Shown: positions 33,609-43,144, counted from the stretch's first letter. The stretch: DNA of 64,000 bases from an uncultured Bacteroidales bacterium (GCA_949282265.1 CASDOZ010000009.1:38012-102011); one strand, 5' to 3'. Made by a program: numbers and translations. Notes: generated by a model not told the origin, from the letters alone.

Positions 33609-34880
33609 ATGAATTTGACAGAAGTACAATCCATCAAACAGCGGTTCGGGATAATCGGCAATTCCGATGCGTTGAACAGGGCCATAGATGTGGCCGTGCA
33701 GGTTGCCCCGACTGATTTGTCCGTGCTGATTACGGGTGAAAGCGGTGTCGGCAAGGAACGTTTCCCGCAAATCATACACAATTACAGTTTGCGCAAGCAC
33801 GGGCCGTATATCGCGGTCAATTGCGGCGCGATTCCCGAAGGAACCATTGACTCGGAGTTGTTCGGGCACGAAAAAGGTTCGTTTACCGGCGCGACTGCCG
33901 ATCGCAAAGGCTATTTCGAGGTGGCCGATGGCGGCACTATCTTTTTGGATGAGGTGGGCGAGCTGCCGCTCTCCACGCAAGTCAGGCTGTTGCGTGTGTT
34001 GGAAAGCGGTGAATTTATCAAGGTCGGTTCGTCCAAGATACAGAAAACCAACGTGCGTGTCGTGGCGGCAACTAATCTGAAAATGTCCGATGCCATTCAG
34101 GACGGGCATTTCCGCGAGGATTTGTATTACCGTCTGAACACTGTACCTATCAGCATTCCGCCATTGCGCGAACGCAAGCAGGATATTCCGCTGTTGTTCA
34201 GGAAGTTCGCATCTGATTTCTCGGAAAAATACCACATGCCGCCCGTGCGTCTGACGGAGGACGCGCGCGTGTTGTTATGCAATTATTATTGGAACGGTAA
34301 TATCCGCCAGCTGAAAAATATTACGGAACAGATTTCGGTGATAGAGCAGAACCGCGAGATTTCGGCGGCTGTGTTGCGGCAATATCTGCCGGATAACGAG
34401 GTGAGCCGTACGCCGGCGCTTTTGCTGGACAATGCGCACAGCCAGAAAACGTTTAATTCAGAGCGCGAAATCCTGTACCAGGTCTTGTTTGACATGAAGA
34501 AAGACATGAACGACCTGAAGAAGTTGGTGCATGACCTGATGAACGGTCAGGCGCCGGATGTGAAGGCGGATGCCGCCGTGCTGGTGCCGGCTTACCAGAA
34601 AGAACCTGCGCCCCACAGTGTCATGTCCTATTCGGATGTGGAGATACAGGATGTCAAACATTCGCACAAGTATGCCGATGTGGATGATGCTGAAACCTAC
34701 CAGGTTGCGGAAGAGTACCACGAGGAACCGAAACCGGTGGCCTCGACCATGCAGGAGATGGAAAAGGAAATGATACGCCGCGCTTTGGAAAAACACCGCG
34801 GGCACCGGAAGGCCGCAGCGGACGAACTGAACATTTCGGAACGGACTTTATACAGGAAAATCAAAGAATATAATTTGTAA
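33609..34880 (+). CDS. Sigma-54-dependent transcriptional activator without receiver domain
   Basis: A 423-residue bacterial enhancer-binding protein. The AAA+ domain begins at residue 10: Walker A GESGVGKE (43-50), the sigma-54 contact loop GSFTGA (90-95), Walker B IFLDEVGELP (111-120), and the arginine-finger/sensor region through RLRNxPI-type YRLNTVPISIPPLRERKQDI. A Fis-type helix-turn-helix ends the protein (KAAADELNISERTLYRKIKEYNL region). No response-receiver, GAF or PAS domain precedes the ATPase, so regulation must come from another protein or level. The gene overlaps lptE by one base, an arrangement I know from other Bacteroidales, linking it to envelope biogenesis. Confidence 0.93.
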   Translation: MNLTEVQSIKQRFGIIGNSDALNRAIDVAVQVAPTDLSVLITGESGVGKERFPQIIHNYSLRKHGPYIAVNCGAIPEGTIDSELFGHEKGSFTGATADRKGYFEVADGGTIFLDEVGELPLSTQVRLLRVLESGEFIKVGSSKIQKTNVRVVAATNLKMSDAIQDGHFREDLYYRLNTVPISIPPLRERKQDIPLLFRKFASDFSEKYHMPPVRLTEDARVLLCNYYWNGNIRQLKNITEQISVIEQNREISAAVLRQYLPDNEVSRTPALLLDNAHSQKTFNSEREILYQVLFDMKKDMNDLKKLVHDLMNGQAPDVKADAAVLVPAYQKEPAPHSVMSYSDVEIQDVKHSHKYADVDDAETYQVAEEYHEEPKPVASTMQEMEKEMIRRALEKHRGHRKAAADELNISERTLYRKIKEYNL

Positions 34881-35416
34881 TGAAAGCAACAATTATGCAC
34901 AGCGTCAAGGCGTTTTGCCTGTACGGTATCGCCGCTTTCCTTTTGTTGTCGGGAGGCGGATGCACGATTTCGTACAAGTTCAACGGCGCGTCCATCGACT
35001 ATACGAAGATAAGGACTATTTCCATTGCTGACTTCAACAACCACGCCGAACTGGTTTATCCGCCTTTGGCGAATACTTTCTCGGAAGAATTGCGCGACAT
35101 TTATACGCGGCAAACGCGCCTGCAATTGCTCCGGCAGGGCGGAAACCTGGAGTTGGAAGGCGAGATTACCGGCTATTCCTTGACACCTATGGCTATCAGT
35201 GCCGACTCGTACTCGGCGGAAACCAAGCTGACCATGACGGTGCGCGTCCGCTTTACGAACAACGTAAACCCGGAAGAGAGCTTTGAAAAGGATTATACGG
35301 CCTCGCAGACTTTTGATAGCAGCCGTATGCTGACCGACGTGCAACAAGAATTGTGCGATATCATGATCCAGGAGATAACGGAGAGCATTTATAATGATAC
35401 GGTGGCCAAGTGGTGA
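34880..35416 (+). CDS. lptE: LPS-assembly lipoprotein LptE
   Basis: A 178-residue outer-membrane lipoprotein. The signal region LYGIAAFLLLSGGGC gives a lipobox ending in GGC. The mature start TISYKFNGASIDYTKIRTISIADF is characteristic of Bacteroidota LptE. It would plug the LptD barrel that inserts lipopolysaccharide into the outer leaflet. Its ATG overlaps the stop of the sigma-54 activator and its stop lies one base before the next start, so all three are coupled. Confidence 0.88.
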   Translation: MKATIMHSVKAFCLYGIAAFLLLSGGGCTISYKFNGASIDYTKIRTISIADFNNHAELVYPPLANTFSEELRDIYTRQTRLQLLRQGGNLELEGEITGYSLTPMAISADSYSAETKLTMTVRVRFTNNVNPEESFEKDYTASQTFDSSRMLTDVQQELCDIMIQEITESIYNDTVAKW

Positions 35417-35417
35417 T

Positions 35418-36035
35418 ATGGATCTGGAAGAATACATATCGTTGCTGGAAAACCCCGAGGGCATTACGGCGCAGCATATCGGTGATTTCCGTGAAATGTT
35501 GCGTTATGCACCGTATTGTGCCAATACGCGCCTGTTGCTGTTGAAGGGGTTGCACAAGACAAACGACCTGAACTATGCGGCAGAACTGCCTGGGACGCTC
35601 TTGTATGCTCCGTCGCCGCGTGCGCTGTATCAGTTGCTGTTCGGCGGAAGCCGGCAGGGCAGACGTCGTGCAAGGCATAGCGGCGATTACTTTGACATGC
35701 TGGATACGTTGGAAAAGACCCGCCGCCAAACGAATGAGTCGTTGCAGGAGCTGGCCGAACGGTTGCGGCAGGCGCGGCTCATGTTGCAGCAGCCGGAAGA
35801 GCGACAAGCCGCCAAAGTTACGGTGGAATCTCCGATGGAGGTGGCGGAACCGCCCGCAGAGCCCGCTGTAAGAAAGTCAGCACCCCTGGAAATCAGCGAG
35901 GAAGCGGTGAAAAAATGCATCAAAGCGAAAAAATATGCCGAAGCTGTTGAAATATTAGAGCAATTGAGTTTGATTAATCCGAAAAAAAAGTCTATCTTTG
36001 CAGACCAGATCCGTTTTTTGAAGAAAGTCATCTAA
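35418..36035 (+). CDS. Conserved helical protein between lptE and secG
   Basis: A 205-residue soluble, helix-rich protein. It begins MDLEEYISLLENPEGITAQH, has a basic patch RQGRRRARHSGD, a coiled-coil-like EKTRRQTNESLQELAERLRQARLM stretch (split here as ESLQELAERLRQA), a Pro/Glu linker, and a single TPR-like end (AKKYAEAVEILEQLSLINPKK). No function is known. The start is taken at 35418; a longer frame from 35394 would overlap lptE. The same neighbours occur in other Bacteroidales, which suggests a role in envelope biogenesis. Confidence 0.7.
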   Translation: MDLEEYISLLENPEGITAQHIGDFREMLRYAPYCANTRLLLLKGLHKTNDLNYAAELPGTLLYAPSPRALYQLLFGGSRQGRRRARHSGDYFDMLDTLEKTRRQTNESLQELAERLRQARLMLQQPEERQAAKVTVESPMEVAEPPAEPAVRKSAPLEISEEAVKKCIKAKKYAEAVEILEQLSLINPKKKSIFADQIRFLKKVI

Positions 36036-36111
36036 CAATCTTATTGATAGCTTCTTGCAAGGACGGACGATTGTGGCAAACTTGTGAATAATTTTAAATC
36101 ATTTAATTGAT

Positions 36112-36471
36112 ATGTATATCTTACTTACCATTTTAATCGTAATCGCAGCGTTGTTGCTGATATTGTTGGTTTTAGTTCAGAACTCGAAAGGAGGCGGTTT
36201 GGCGGCTGGCTTCAACAGCGGAAACCAGGTAATGGGTGTCCGCAAGACGACTGACTTTTTGGAGAAATCCACGTGGGGTTTGACTGGCTTCATCGTAGTG
36301 CTGGCCATTGTGGCTGTGGGCATCCATTCCAACTCGACAGGGTCGCAGACCAAGGAATCGCAGGTGAAAGGCGAGTTTGAACAGGTGCAGGAAGCTGAAA
36401 GTGCCGTAGCACCCGACTTGCAGGAGAATGCGGTTTATCCCGTAGAACAACCGGCAGAACAAGCAGAATAA
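36112..36471 (+). CDS. secG: Preprotein translocase subunit SecG
   Basis: A 119-residue membrane protein. The first helix (YILLTILIVIAALLLILLVLVQ) leads into the SecG signature NSKGGGLAAGF, then a second helix (about 57-76). The acidic C-terminal tail (EVQEAESAVAPDLQE-type) is an extension usual in Bacteroidota. It is the small partner of SecYE in protein export. It follows the unknown gene by 76 bp and ends at a terminator hairpin. Confidence 0.93.
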   Translation: MYILLTILIVIAALLLILLVLVQNSKGGGLAAGFNSGNQVMGVRKTTDFLEKSTWGLTGFIVVLAIVAVGIHSNSTGSQTKESQVKGEFEQVQEAESAVAPDLQENAVYPVEQPAEQAE

Positions 36472-36497
36472 ACATTGAAACGCTACAAAGGATAGGA

Positions 36498-36526
36498 AGG
36501 CCGTGCCTGAATGTGAGGTACGGCCT
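36498..36526 (+). terminator. Terminator after secG
   Basis: AGGCCGTGCCT (36498-36508) pairs with AGGTACGGCCT (36516-36526) with one G-T pair, followed by CGTTTGT. The T tract is weak, so some readthrough into prfC is likely. Confidence 0.6.
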
Positions 36527-36557
36527 CGTTTGTATAATACTATAAATCCAACGATAC

Positions 36558-38135
36558 ATGACTTTTCAGGAAGAGATCAAACGCAGGCGCACATTTGCCA
36601 TCATATCGCACCCGGATGCAGGAAAGACGACCTTGACGGAGAAACTTCTGCTGTTCGGCGGTGCCATACACGTGGCGGGCGCGGTAAAATCCAACAAAAT
36701 CAAGAAAACAGCCACGTCCGACTGGATGGAAATTGAGAAACAGCGCGGCATATCGGTCGCGACGTCCGTGATGGGATTTGAGTACAAACAGTACAAAATC
36801 AACATATTGGACACGCCCGGACACCAGGACTTTGCGGAGGACACGTTCCGGACACTGACTGCCGTGGACAGCGTGATTATCGTCATCGATGCGGCAAAGG
36901 GTGTGGAAACGCAGACGCGCAAACTGATGCAGGTGTGCCGTATGCGCAAGACGCCGGTCATGGTGTTTATCAACAAAATGGACCGCGAAGGCAAAGACCC
37001 GTTCGATTTGCTGGATGAAGTGGAGGCCGAACTGGGCATACGGGTGCGCCCGCTGAGCTGGCCCATCAACATGGGGCAGAAGTTCAAGGGTGTGTACAAC
37101 CTCTATAAATCCACGCTGGATTTGTACACGCCCAACAAGCAGGTCGTAACCGAATCGATACAGTTCACGGACATAAACAACCCTGAGTTGGAGACGCTTG
37201 TCGGGGAAGCGGACGCGCAAAAGCTCCGCGAAGATGTGGACCTGATACAAGGTGTGTACGCCCCGTTCGACGTGCAGCCCTATTTGCAGGGCGACCTGGC
37301 TCCCGTGTTTTTCGGCAGTGCGCTGAATACTTTCGGCGTGAAGGAACTGCTGGAATGTTTCGTGGAGATTGCACCGTACCCGCGGCCGGTGGAGACGGTG
37401 GAGCGAACCGTGGACCCGATGGAAGAGAACTTCACGGGCTTTGTCTTCAAGATTCACGCCAACATGGACCCGAACCATCGCAGTTGCATTGCCTTTGTCA
37501 AGGTATGTTCCGGCAAGTTTGAGCGCAATGTCTACTACAAACATGTGCGGAACGGCAAGATGATGCGTTTCAGCGCACCCACGGCTTTCATGGCGCAGAA
37601 GAAGGAAACCGTGGACGAAGCCTATGCGGGCGATATTGTGGGCCTGCCGGATACGGGCAACTTCAAGATTGGCGACACGCTGACCGCAGGCGAGGAACTC
37701 CACTTCAAGGGCTTGCCGAGCTTCTCGCCCGAAATGTTCAAGTACATAGAGAATGCCGACCCGATGAAGCAGAAGCAACTGGACAAGGGCATACACCAGC
37801 TGATGGACGAGGGTGTGGCACAGCTCTTTGTGAACCAGGCCACGGGCAGAAAGCTGATTGGCACTGTCGGGCAATTGCAGTTCGAGGTGATACAGTACAG
37901 GCTGTTGCACGAGTACCAGGCACAATGCCGTTGGGAGCCCATATCGCTCTACAAGGCATGCTGGATAGAGAGCGACGACGAGCAGGAACTGGAAACGTTC
38001 AAGAAACGCAAGGCGCAGTACATGGCCTACGACAAGGACGGCCGCGACGTGTTCCTGGCCGATTCGGGGTATGTGCTCCAAATGGCGCAGAACGATTTCA
38101 AGCACATCAAGTTCCATTTTACGAGCGAGTTTTAG
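36558..38135 (+). CDS. prfC: Peptide chain release factor 3
   Basis: A 525-residue translational GTPase that recycles RF1/RF2 after peptide release. GTPase motifs are [16 protein letters not shown] (G1), [12 protein letters not shown] (G2), [12 protein letters not shown] (G3, DTPGH) and NKMDRE (G4). RF3-type features are [22 protein letters not shown] and the ending [10 protein letters not shown]. Full family length. It follows the secG terminator and precedes tRNA-Gln. The GC content is clearly higher than in the regions to the left. Confidence 0.96.
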   Translation: MTFQEEIKRRRTFAIISHPDAGKTTLTEKLLLFGGAIHVAGAVKSNKIKKTATSDWMEIEKQRGISVATSVMGFEYKQYKINILDTPGHQDFAEDTFRTLTAVDSVIIVIDAAKGVETQTRKLMQVCRMRKTPVMVFINKMDREGKDPFDLLDEVEAELGIRVRPLSWPINMGQKFKGVYNLYKSTLDLYTPNKQVVTESIQFTDINNPELETLVGEADAQKLREDVDLIQGVYAPFDVQPYLQGDLAPVFFGSALNTFGVKELLECFVEIAPYPRPVETVERTVDPMEENFTGFVFKIHANMDPNHRSCIAFVKVCSGKFERNVYYKHVRNGKMMRFSAPTAFMAQKKETVDEAYAGDIVGLPDTGNFKIGDTLTAGEELHFKGLPSFSPEMFKYIENADPMKQKQLDKGIHQLMDEGVAQLFVNQATGRKLIGTVGQLQFEVIQYRLLHEYQAQCRWEPISLYKACWIESDDEQELETFKKRKAQYMAYDKDGRDVFLADSGYVLQMAQNDFKHIKFHFTSEF

Positions 38136-38320
38136 CCTTGGCGGTGCAGGCACGCCGCCTTTGCCGAAAAATATTTCGGCCTTTGGAGCGGAGAAATACG
38201 ACTGATTTTCAGTATGTTGTCGGGATATCGGGCGGAAAAATGCCTGCATTTGCAAAAAAAAATGCCGCAAGGTGATGGAAAACGCGAAATTATTTATACT
38301 TTTGCAGCCGTAATCATGAC

Positions 38321-38391
38321 TGCCTTGTGGTGTAATGGTAGCACTACAGATTCTGGTTCTGTCTGTCTGGGTTCGAGTCCTAGCAAGGCAA
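38321..38391 (+). tRNA. tRNA-Gln (anticodon CTG)
   Basis: A 71-nt cloverleaf. The acceptor TGCCTTG pairs with CAAGGCA, the anticodon loop TTCTGGT gives CTG, the T arm has GGGTTCGAGTCCT, and the discriminator is A. A -7 box TACTTTTG lies at 38297-38304. Confidence 0.93.
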
Positions 38392-38399
38392 CAAGGAAG

Positions 38400-38435
38400 C
38401 CGGATGAAGCAAACGCTTCGTCCGGTTTATTTTTT
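38400..38435. terminator. Terminator after tRNA-Gln, overlapping the ygiQ stop region
   Basis: CCGGATGAAGC (38400-38410) pairs with GCTTCGTCCGG (38415-38425) around AAAC, followed by TTTATTTTTT. It stops the tRNA transcript and abuts the 3' end of the convergent YgiQ gene. Confidence 0.85.
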
Positions 38436-40319
38436 GCGTCTTTGGGGCGCGGTGTTCCGCGGGCGGCTTTGTTCCGGTTGCTGCCGGCCTTTGGGCGCAA
38501 AGCCCGCGCCGAACAGCTTGTCGCGCAGGTCGGGACGGTTCATGCGTTGCAGGTCGCGGAGGAGGGCGGCGCGGTGTTCCGACTTGTACCAAAAGAAGAA
38601 CTTGCGCTGCTCCAGCTTTTCATCCTTTGTTTTTGCCGTGTATATCTTTTCCCCCGTATAGGGGTTTATGCCCGAATAGTACATGTCTGTGGCCAGGGTC
38701 ATGGGGGTGGGTGTGAAGTCCTGCACCTGCTCCAGGCGGAAGTCCATGCCTTTGGTTATGGCGGCCAGCTCGGCCATGTCTTCCTGCGTACAGCCGGGAT
38801 GGCTTGAAATGAAGTAGGGTATGAGCTGGTAGTTCAGGCCGGCCTGGGCGGTTATCCGGTCGAATTCGCGCTTGAACTCGCGGAAGAGCGCGAAGGATGG
38901 CTTGCGCATCAGGGCAAGGACGCGGCTGGATGTGTGCTCGGGCGCGACTTTGAGGCGGCCGGAGGTGTGCTGCTCTATGAGCTCTTGCGTGTACTGCCGT
39001 GCGGCCCGGTTGAGGGCTTCGTCGGCGTTGCGGTGCAGGAGCAGGTCGTAGCGCACGCCGCTCCCGATGAAGGCCTTCCTGATGCCGGGCAGCTTGCACA
39101 CGGCGTGGTAGATGTCGAGCAGGGGGCGGTGGTCACAATCGAGGTTGGGGCACACGGCAGGGTATATGCACGATGGTTTGGCGCATCGGCGGCACAGCTC
39201 GGGGTTGCGGCCGCCCATGCGGTACATGTTGGCCGAAGGCCCGCCCAAATCAGACAGGTATCCTTTGAAACCTGGCAGTGCGGTTATCTTCCTGACCTCG
39301 TCGAGGATGGATTCCTTGCTGCGCGACACGATGTGTTTGCCCTGGTGGGCGGATATGGTGCAGAAGGCGCATCCGCCGAAGCACCCGCGGTGCAGGTTCA
39401 CGGAGAAGCGTATCATCTCGTAGGCGGGTATGGGCTTGTCCTTGTATCGCGGGTGCGGCAGGCGCGTGTAGGGCAGTGCGAAGGTGGCATCGAGCTCGGC
39501 GGTGGTCATGGGCGGACAGGGCGGGTTGACCACGACGTAGCGTCCGCCGGTTTGCTGGATGAGGCGCCTGGCCTCGATGCGGTTCGACTCTTCTTCTATA
39601 TGCTTGAAGTTTTCGGCGTATTTGGCCTTGTCTTTCAGGCAGGTTTCGTGCGGGTTGAGCACGATGTCGCCGGGTTCGGGCGCGGGCGGGGCGGCCGACA
39701 TCCAGGCGGTTTGCGGCACGTCGGTGAGTTGCCCGACAGGGGCGCCGGCCTGCAACCGGCGTGCGATTTCGCACACCGGCTTCTCACCCATGCCGTAAAC
39801 GAGCAGGTCGGCGCCGGAGTCGGGCAGTATGCTTTGTTTGAGTTGGCCGGCCCAGTAGTCGTAATGGGTGAGCCGCCTCATGGACGCTTCTATGCCGCCT
39901 ATGACCAGGGGCACGTCGGGATAGAGGCGTTTGATCAGGTGCGCGTAGGTGATGGTGCAGTAGTCCGGCCTCATGCCTGCCTTTCCGCCGGGCGTATAGG
40001 CGTCGTCGGAGCGGAGGCGTTTGTTCGCGGTGTAGTGGTTGACCATGGAGTCCATGCATCCGGCGCTTATGGCGAAAAAGAGCCTTGGCCGGCCGAGTTT
40101 CTTGAAGTCGCGCAGGTCGTCGCGCCAGTTGGGCTGGGGCACTATGGCGACGCGCAGGCCTTGTGCTTCCAGGGTGCGGCCTATGACGGCGGCGCCGAAG
40201 GAGGGATGGTCCACGTAGGCATCGCCCGAAAAGAGGATGACGTCCAGGCTGTCCCAGCCGCGCAATTCGAGTTCTTTGCGGCTCGTGGGCAGGAAATCGG
40301 TCAGGTTGTGCTTGTCCAT
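38427..40319 (-). CDS. YgiQ-family (UPF0313) radical SAM protein
   Basis: A 630-residue iron-sulfur enzyme. The N-terminal cobalamin-binding-like part has DVILFSGDAYVDHPSFG. The radical SAM cluster motif is RGCFGGCAFCTI (CxxxCxxC) near residue 300. A Cys-rich block follows (ELCRRCAKPSCIYPAVCPNLDC) and HTSSRVLALMRKP is also present. The natural substrate of YgiQ proteins is not established. The start is placed at MDKHNLTDFLPTSRKEL; the frame stays open for another 101 codons upstream through a repetitive, GC-rich segment that is not protein-like. Confidence 0.9.
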   Translation of the reverse strand: MDKHNLTDFLPTSRKELELRGWDSLDVILFSGDAYVDHPSFGAAVIGRTLEAQGLRVAIVPQPNWRDDLRDFKKLGRPRLFFAISAGCMDSMVNHYTANKRLRSDDAYTPGGKAGMRPDYCTITYAHLIKRLYPDVPLVIGGIEASMRRLTHYDYWAGQLKQSILPDSGADLLVYGMGEKPVCEIARRLQAGAPVGQLTDVPQTAWMSAAPPAPEPGDIVLNPHETCLKDKAKYAENFKHIEEESNRIEARRLIQQTGGRYVVVNPPCPPMTTAELDATFALPYTRLPHPRYKDKPIPAYEMIRFSVNLHRGCFGGCAFCTISAHQGKHIVSRSKESILDEVRKITALPGFKGYLSDLGGPSANMYRMGGRNPELCRRCAKPSCIYPAVCPNLDCDHRPLLDIYHAVCKLPGIRKAFIGSGVRYDLLLHRNADEALNRAARQYTQELIEQHTSGRLKVAPEHTSSRVLALMRKPSFALFREFKREFDRITAQAGLNYQLIPYFISSHPGCTQEDMAELAAITKGMDFRLEQVQDFTPTPMTLATDMYYSGINPYTGEKIYTAKTKDEKLEQRKFFFWYKSEHRAALLRDLQRMNRPDLRDKLFGAGFAPKGRQQPEQSRPRNTAPQRRKK

Positions 40320-40439
40320 CGGGCACAAAGATACGAAAAGTGTTCCGAATCCGGCGCGTCTCCGGCGTGTTTTGTCGCATGTGTTGCCGGAGGGGCTGTG
40401 GGGGCGTTCTGGCGCGCCTTGCGGCGGATGTCCGGAAAG

Positions 40440-40592
40440 CTGCCGGCCTTTTGAAAAAAGATGCGTGGCCTTTTTGAAAAAGCAGGCGGCCTTTGGGGGA
40501 AAAGCAGGCGGGCTTTTGCATGAAAGCTGGGCAGCTTTTGCAGCAAAGCTGCGGGGCTTTTCGGGCAAAGGCGGCGGGCTTCGTGCCGAAGG
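40440..40592. repeat. Seven tandem 22-bp hairpin-forming repeats
   Basis: Units begin at 40440, 40461, 40483, 40505, 40527, 40549 and 40571; the first is 21 bp and the others 22. The consensus is roughly CWGSSGGCTTTT-n4-GAAAG, so each unit pairs its CTTT with its AAAG to form a small hairpin. Copies differ at several positions. The array lies in the gap between divergent ygiQ and the MBOAT gene. Because 22 is not a multiple of three it is not a protein repeat. Confidence 0.8.
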
Positions 40593-40652
40593 GTGTGCGG
40601 CGGCCGCGCGGAGGGGCGTCATTTTTTCCGGCGGGAATGTGCGCGGGGGGTG

Positions 40653-40682
40653 TTGCGGATAGGCGAAAAATCCTTATTTTTG
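40653..40682 (+). promoter_or_regulatory. Promoter of the MBOAT gene
   Basis: TTG (40653-40655) and TATTTTTG (40675-40682) are separated by 19 bp, and lie 83 bp before the GTG at 40766. Confidence 0.6.
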
Positions 40683-40765
40683 CACCTTGTCCGGAGGGCG
40701 GCCAGCCGATGCCCGCGCTTGTTGCCGCCCGTGGCTTGTAGTGAACCTTGTAATTTGTTGGCGTA

Positions 40766-42616
40766 GTGCTGCTGGAGTTTCTGAAATCCGTTTTCGCGTT
40801 CGATGAGAATTCGCCCCTGCTGTTCACCCAGTTCTACTTCTGGGCGTTCTTCGCTGTTGTGTACGCTTTGTTCAGCCTGCTGCACAGCCGCCGCCTGTTG
40901 CGCAACGCGTTCCTGTTCTTCGTAAGCCTGTTTTTCTATTACAAGACGAGCGGCCTGTTCGTGTTGCTGCTGGTGTTCGTGACCTGTTCCGACTTCTTCC
41001 TGGCGCGGGCCATTTATCGTTCGCGGCAGGAGTGGCGGCGCAAGCTGTTCCTTGGCCTGTCGGTCACGCTCGACTTGCTGCTGCTTTGCTACTTCAAGTA
41101 TTCCTACTTTTTCGCGGACATGCTGCACGGCCTGTTCGGTTGGGACGTGCGCGTGTTCAACGTGTTCGCCTGGGCGGGCAATGCCCTTGCGGGCGATGCG
41201 GGGCGTTTCAGCGTGGACCGCATCGTGCTGCCCGTGGGCATCTCGTTCTATACTTTCCAGGTCATCAGCTACACCATGGATGTTTACCGGCGGCAGGTGC
41301 GGCCGGTGGACAATATCCTTGACTTCGGTTTCTACGTGAGCTTCTTTCCGCAGCTGGTGGCCGGGCCGATAGTCCGCGCAAGCCAGTTCATCCCCCAGCT
41401 CTACCGCCCGTTCCGTTTGTCGCGGAGGCAGTTTGGCCTGGCCGTGTTCTGGGTGTTGAACGGGCTGGCCAAAAAGATTGTCCTGAGCGATTACATTGCT
41501 GTGAACTTCATAGACCGCGTGTTCGAGAACCCGTTGCTCTTCTCGGGTTTCGAGAACCTCATGGCGCTTTTCGGCTATTCGTTGCAGGTGTATGCCGATT
41601 TTTCGGGCTATACCGACATTGCCATAGGCGTGGCCATGCTCATGGGCTTCTATCTTCCCAAGAACTTCAACTCGCCCTACAAGGCCACCAACGCGGCCAA
41701 TTTCTGGAAACGCTGGCACATATCGCTCAGCCAGTGGCTGCAAAACTACCTGTACATCCCGCTCGGCGGCAACCGTCGCGCGAGTTTCGGCACCTATTTC
41801 TGGATAGTGCTCATCTCGCTCGTCGCGCTTGTCCTGACGGGAAGCCTCTATGCCTCGCTGGCGGTGGCGGGCGTGGCCTTGCTCGTCGGCCTCGTGGCCT
41901 GGCTCCGGCCTGCGCGGCGTATCAAGATAATCACCAACTTGAACGCCTTCATAACCATGCTGCTCGGCGGCCTTTGGCACGGGGCGAGCTGGAACTTCAT
42001 GATTTGGGGCGGCCTGAACGGCGTGGGCATGATTGTGTACAAGTTCTGGCGCGACATGGGATGGACGGCACGCATCGTGGCCGTCGCGCTCGCCACAGGC
42101 GGCCTTTGGGCGCTCGTCCGCTATGTGCCCATGCCGGTGTTCAACCTGCTCTTCGTCTGGATGCTCATCATAGCCTCCGGCACGCTGGTGCGTTACCTCT
42201 ACCATTTGACGCGATGCTCCTATCCGTTCGCGCACCTCGGGCGGGCGTGGGCCATCGTGCAAACGTTCTGTTTCATCACGTTCACGCGGCTGTTCTTCCG
42301 CTCCGGCTCCAACCTTGACCCCGCCGTGGCCAACGAGGTGGCCTGGAACACGGCCAAGAACATGGTGGCGCGCATAGGCGGCCAATGGAACACTGCCGTC
42401 ATCCCGCAAATACTCTGGGAATACCGCAACGTGTTCTTCCTCATCGTGGTGGGCATGATTATCCACTGGCTGCCCGACAGCTTCAAGCGTTGGTGCCGCA
42501 TCAACTTTGCCATGCTGCCGGTGCCCGTCATCGCCCTGCTCGCCGTGCTCGTCGTTTTCGTGGTTTACCAGTTTGTAACGGCCGACTTGCAGGCCTTCAT
42601 CTACTTCCAGTTCTGA
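40766..42616 (+). CDS. MBOAT-family membrane O-acyltransferase (AlgI-like)
   Basis: A 616-residue polytopic membrane protein that begins at GTG. MBOAT landmarks are YADFSGYTDIAIGVAMLMGF, the NFNSPYKATNAANFWKRWHISLS block and the catalytic His at residue 405 in GLWHGASWNF. AlgI-type proteins move acyl groups across the inner membrane to acylate secreted polysaccharides, with a periplasmic SGNH/AlgX-type partner. No such partner gene is adjacent. The acceptor is unknown. Codon use is strongly GC-rich, giving long spurious open frames on the other strand. Confidence 0.92.
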   Translation: MLLEFLKSVFAFDENSPLLFTQFYFWAFFAVVYALFSLLHSRRLLRNAFLFFVSLFFYYKTSGLFVLLLVFVTCSDFFLARAIYRSRQEWRRKLFLGLSVTLDLLLLCYFKYSYFFADMLHGLFGWDVRVFNVFAWAGNALAGDAGRFSVDRIVLPVGISFYTFQVISYTMDVYRRQVRPVDNILDFGFYVSFFPQLVAGPIVRASQFIPQLYRPFRLSRRQFGLAVFWVLNGLAKKIVLSDYIAVNFIDRVFENPLLFSGFENLMALFGYSLQVYADFSGYTDIAIGVAMLMGFYLPKNFNSPYKATNAANFWKRWHISLSQWLQNYLYIPLGGNRRASFGTYFWIVLISLVALVLTGSLYASLAVAGVALLVGLVAWLRPARRIKIITNLNAFITMLLGGLWHGASWNFMIWGGLNGVGMIVYKFWRDMGWTARIVAVALATGGLWALVRYVPMPVFNLLFVWMLIIASGTLVRYLYHLTRCSYPFAHLGRAWAIVQTFCFITFTRLFFRSGSNLDPAVANEVAWNTAKNMVARIGGQWNTAVIPQILWEYRNVFFLIVVGMIIHWLPDSFKRWCRINFAMLPVPVIALLAVLVVFVVYQFVTADLQAFIYFQF

Positions 42617-42646
42617 CAATATTATATGTAACACCGGCAATATTAT

Positions 42647-43144
42647 ATGGAATACCTCCCCATCATTGACGAAACAGGCGCGGTCGTCGGCAAGGCCACC
42701 CGCGCGGAGTGCCACTCGGGCACCTTCCTGCTCCATCCCGTCGTGCACCTGCATGTGTTCGACCCGCAGGGCAGGCTCTATTTGCAGAAACGCAGCCTTG
42801 ACAAGGACATACAACCGGGAAAGTGGGACACCGCCGTCGGCGGACATGTGGACTATGGCGAGGCCGTGCCCGATGCGCTGCTTCGGGAGGCCGCCGAGGA
42901 GCTGTCGCTCCGCGGGTTCGAGCCGGAGTTCGTGGTGCGTTACAAGTTCGTTTCCGCCGTGGAGGCGGAGATGGTGCATGTGTTCCGCGCCTGCACCGGC
43001 GCGCAGCCTGTGCCCGATCCGGCCGAAATATCCGAAGGCCGCTTCTGGACGCAGGCGGAAATACGCGCCAAGCTCGGCACCGGCCTGTTCACTCCCAACT
43101 TCGAGCAGGAGTTTGTCCGCTATGCTTCTTTGCTGTTCGCCTGA
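42647..43144 (+). CDS. NUDIX hydrolase
   Basis: A 165-residue enzyme with the Nudix box GGHVDYGEAVPDALLREAAEEL (GX5EX7REXXEE, split by short variation). It has the IDI/YfcD-like start YLPIIDETGAVVGKATRAECHSG. Members with this start hydrolyse nucleoside diphosphate-linked compounds or act in isoprenoid metabolism; substrate is unassigned. It starts 31 bp after the MBOAT gene and its 3' end overlaps tilS on the other strand by 25 bp. Confidence 0.9.
   Translation: MEYLPIIDETGAVVGKATRAECHSGTFLLHPVVHLHVFDPQGRLYLQKRSLDKDIQPGKWDTAVGGHVDYGEAVPDALLREAAEELSLRGFEPEFVVRYKFVSAVEAEMVHVFRACTGAQPVPDPAEISEGRFWTQAEIRAKLGTGLFTPNFEQEFVRYASLLFA

Noticed and set aside
36540-38270. Minus-strand open frame of 576 codons opposite prfC
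   Set aside because: RF3 GTPase motifs on the plus strand are unmistakable; the antisense frame is low-complexity.
38934-40454. Plus-strand open frame of 506 codons opposite YgiQ
   Set aside because: The minus strand has the radical SAM CxxxCxxC motif and full YgiQ sequence; the plus frame has no recognisable domain.
40440-40592. CRISPR array
   Set aside because: The 22-bp units are directly adjacent with no spacers and no cas genes are near.
40320-40622. Possible 101-codon N-terminal extension of YgiQ
   Set aside because: It translates the 22-bp non-coding repeats into Ala/Pro/Lys-rich low-complexity sequence, and the Met at 40319 gives the usual YgiQ start.
40619-42979. Minus-strand open frame of 786 codons opposite the MBOAT gene
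   Set aside because: It has His/Arg/Glu-rich antisense composition with no family motif, while the plus strand encodes a clear MBOAT protein with a catalytic His; GC-rich DNA gives such frames by chance.
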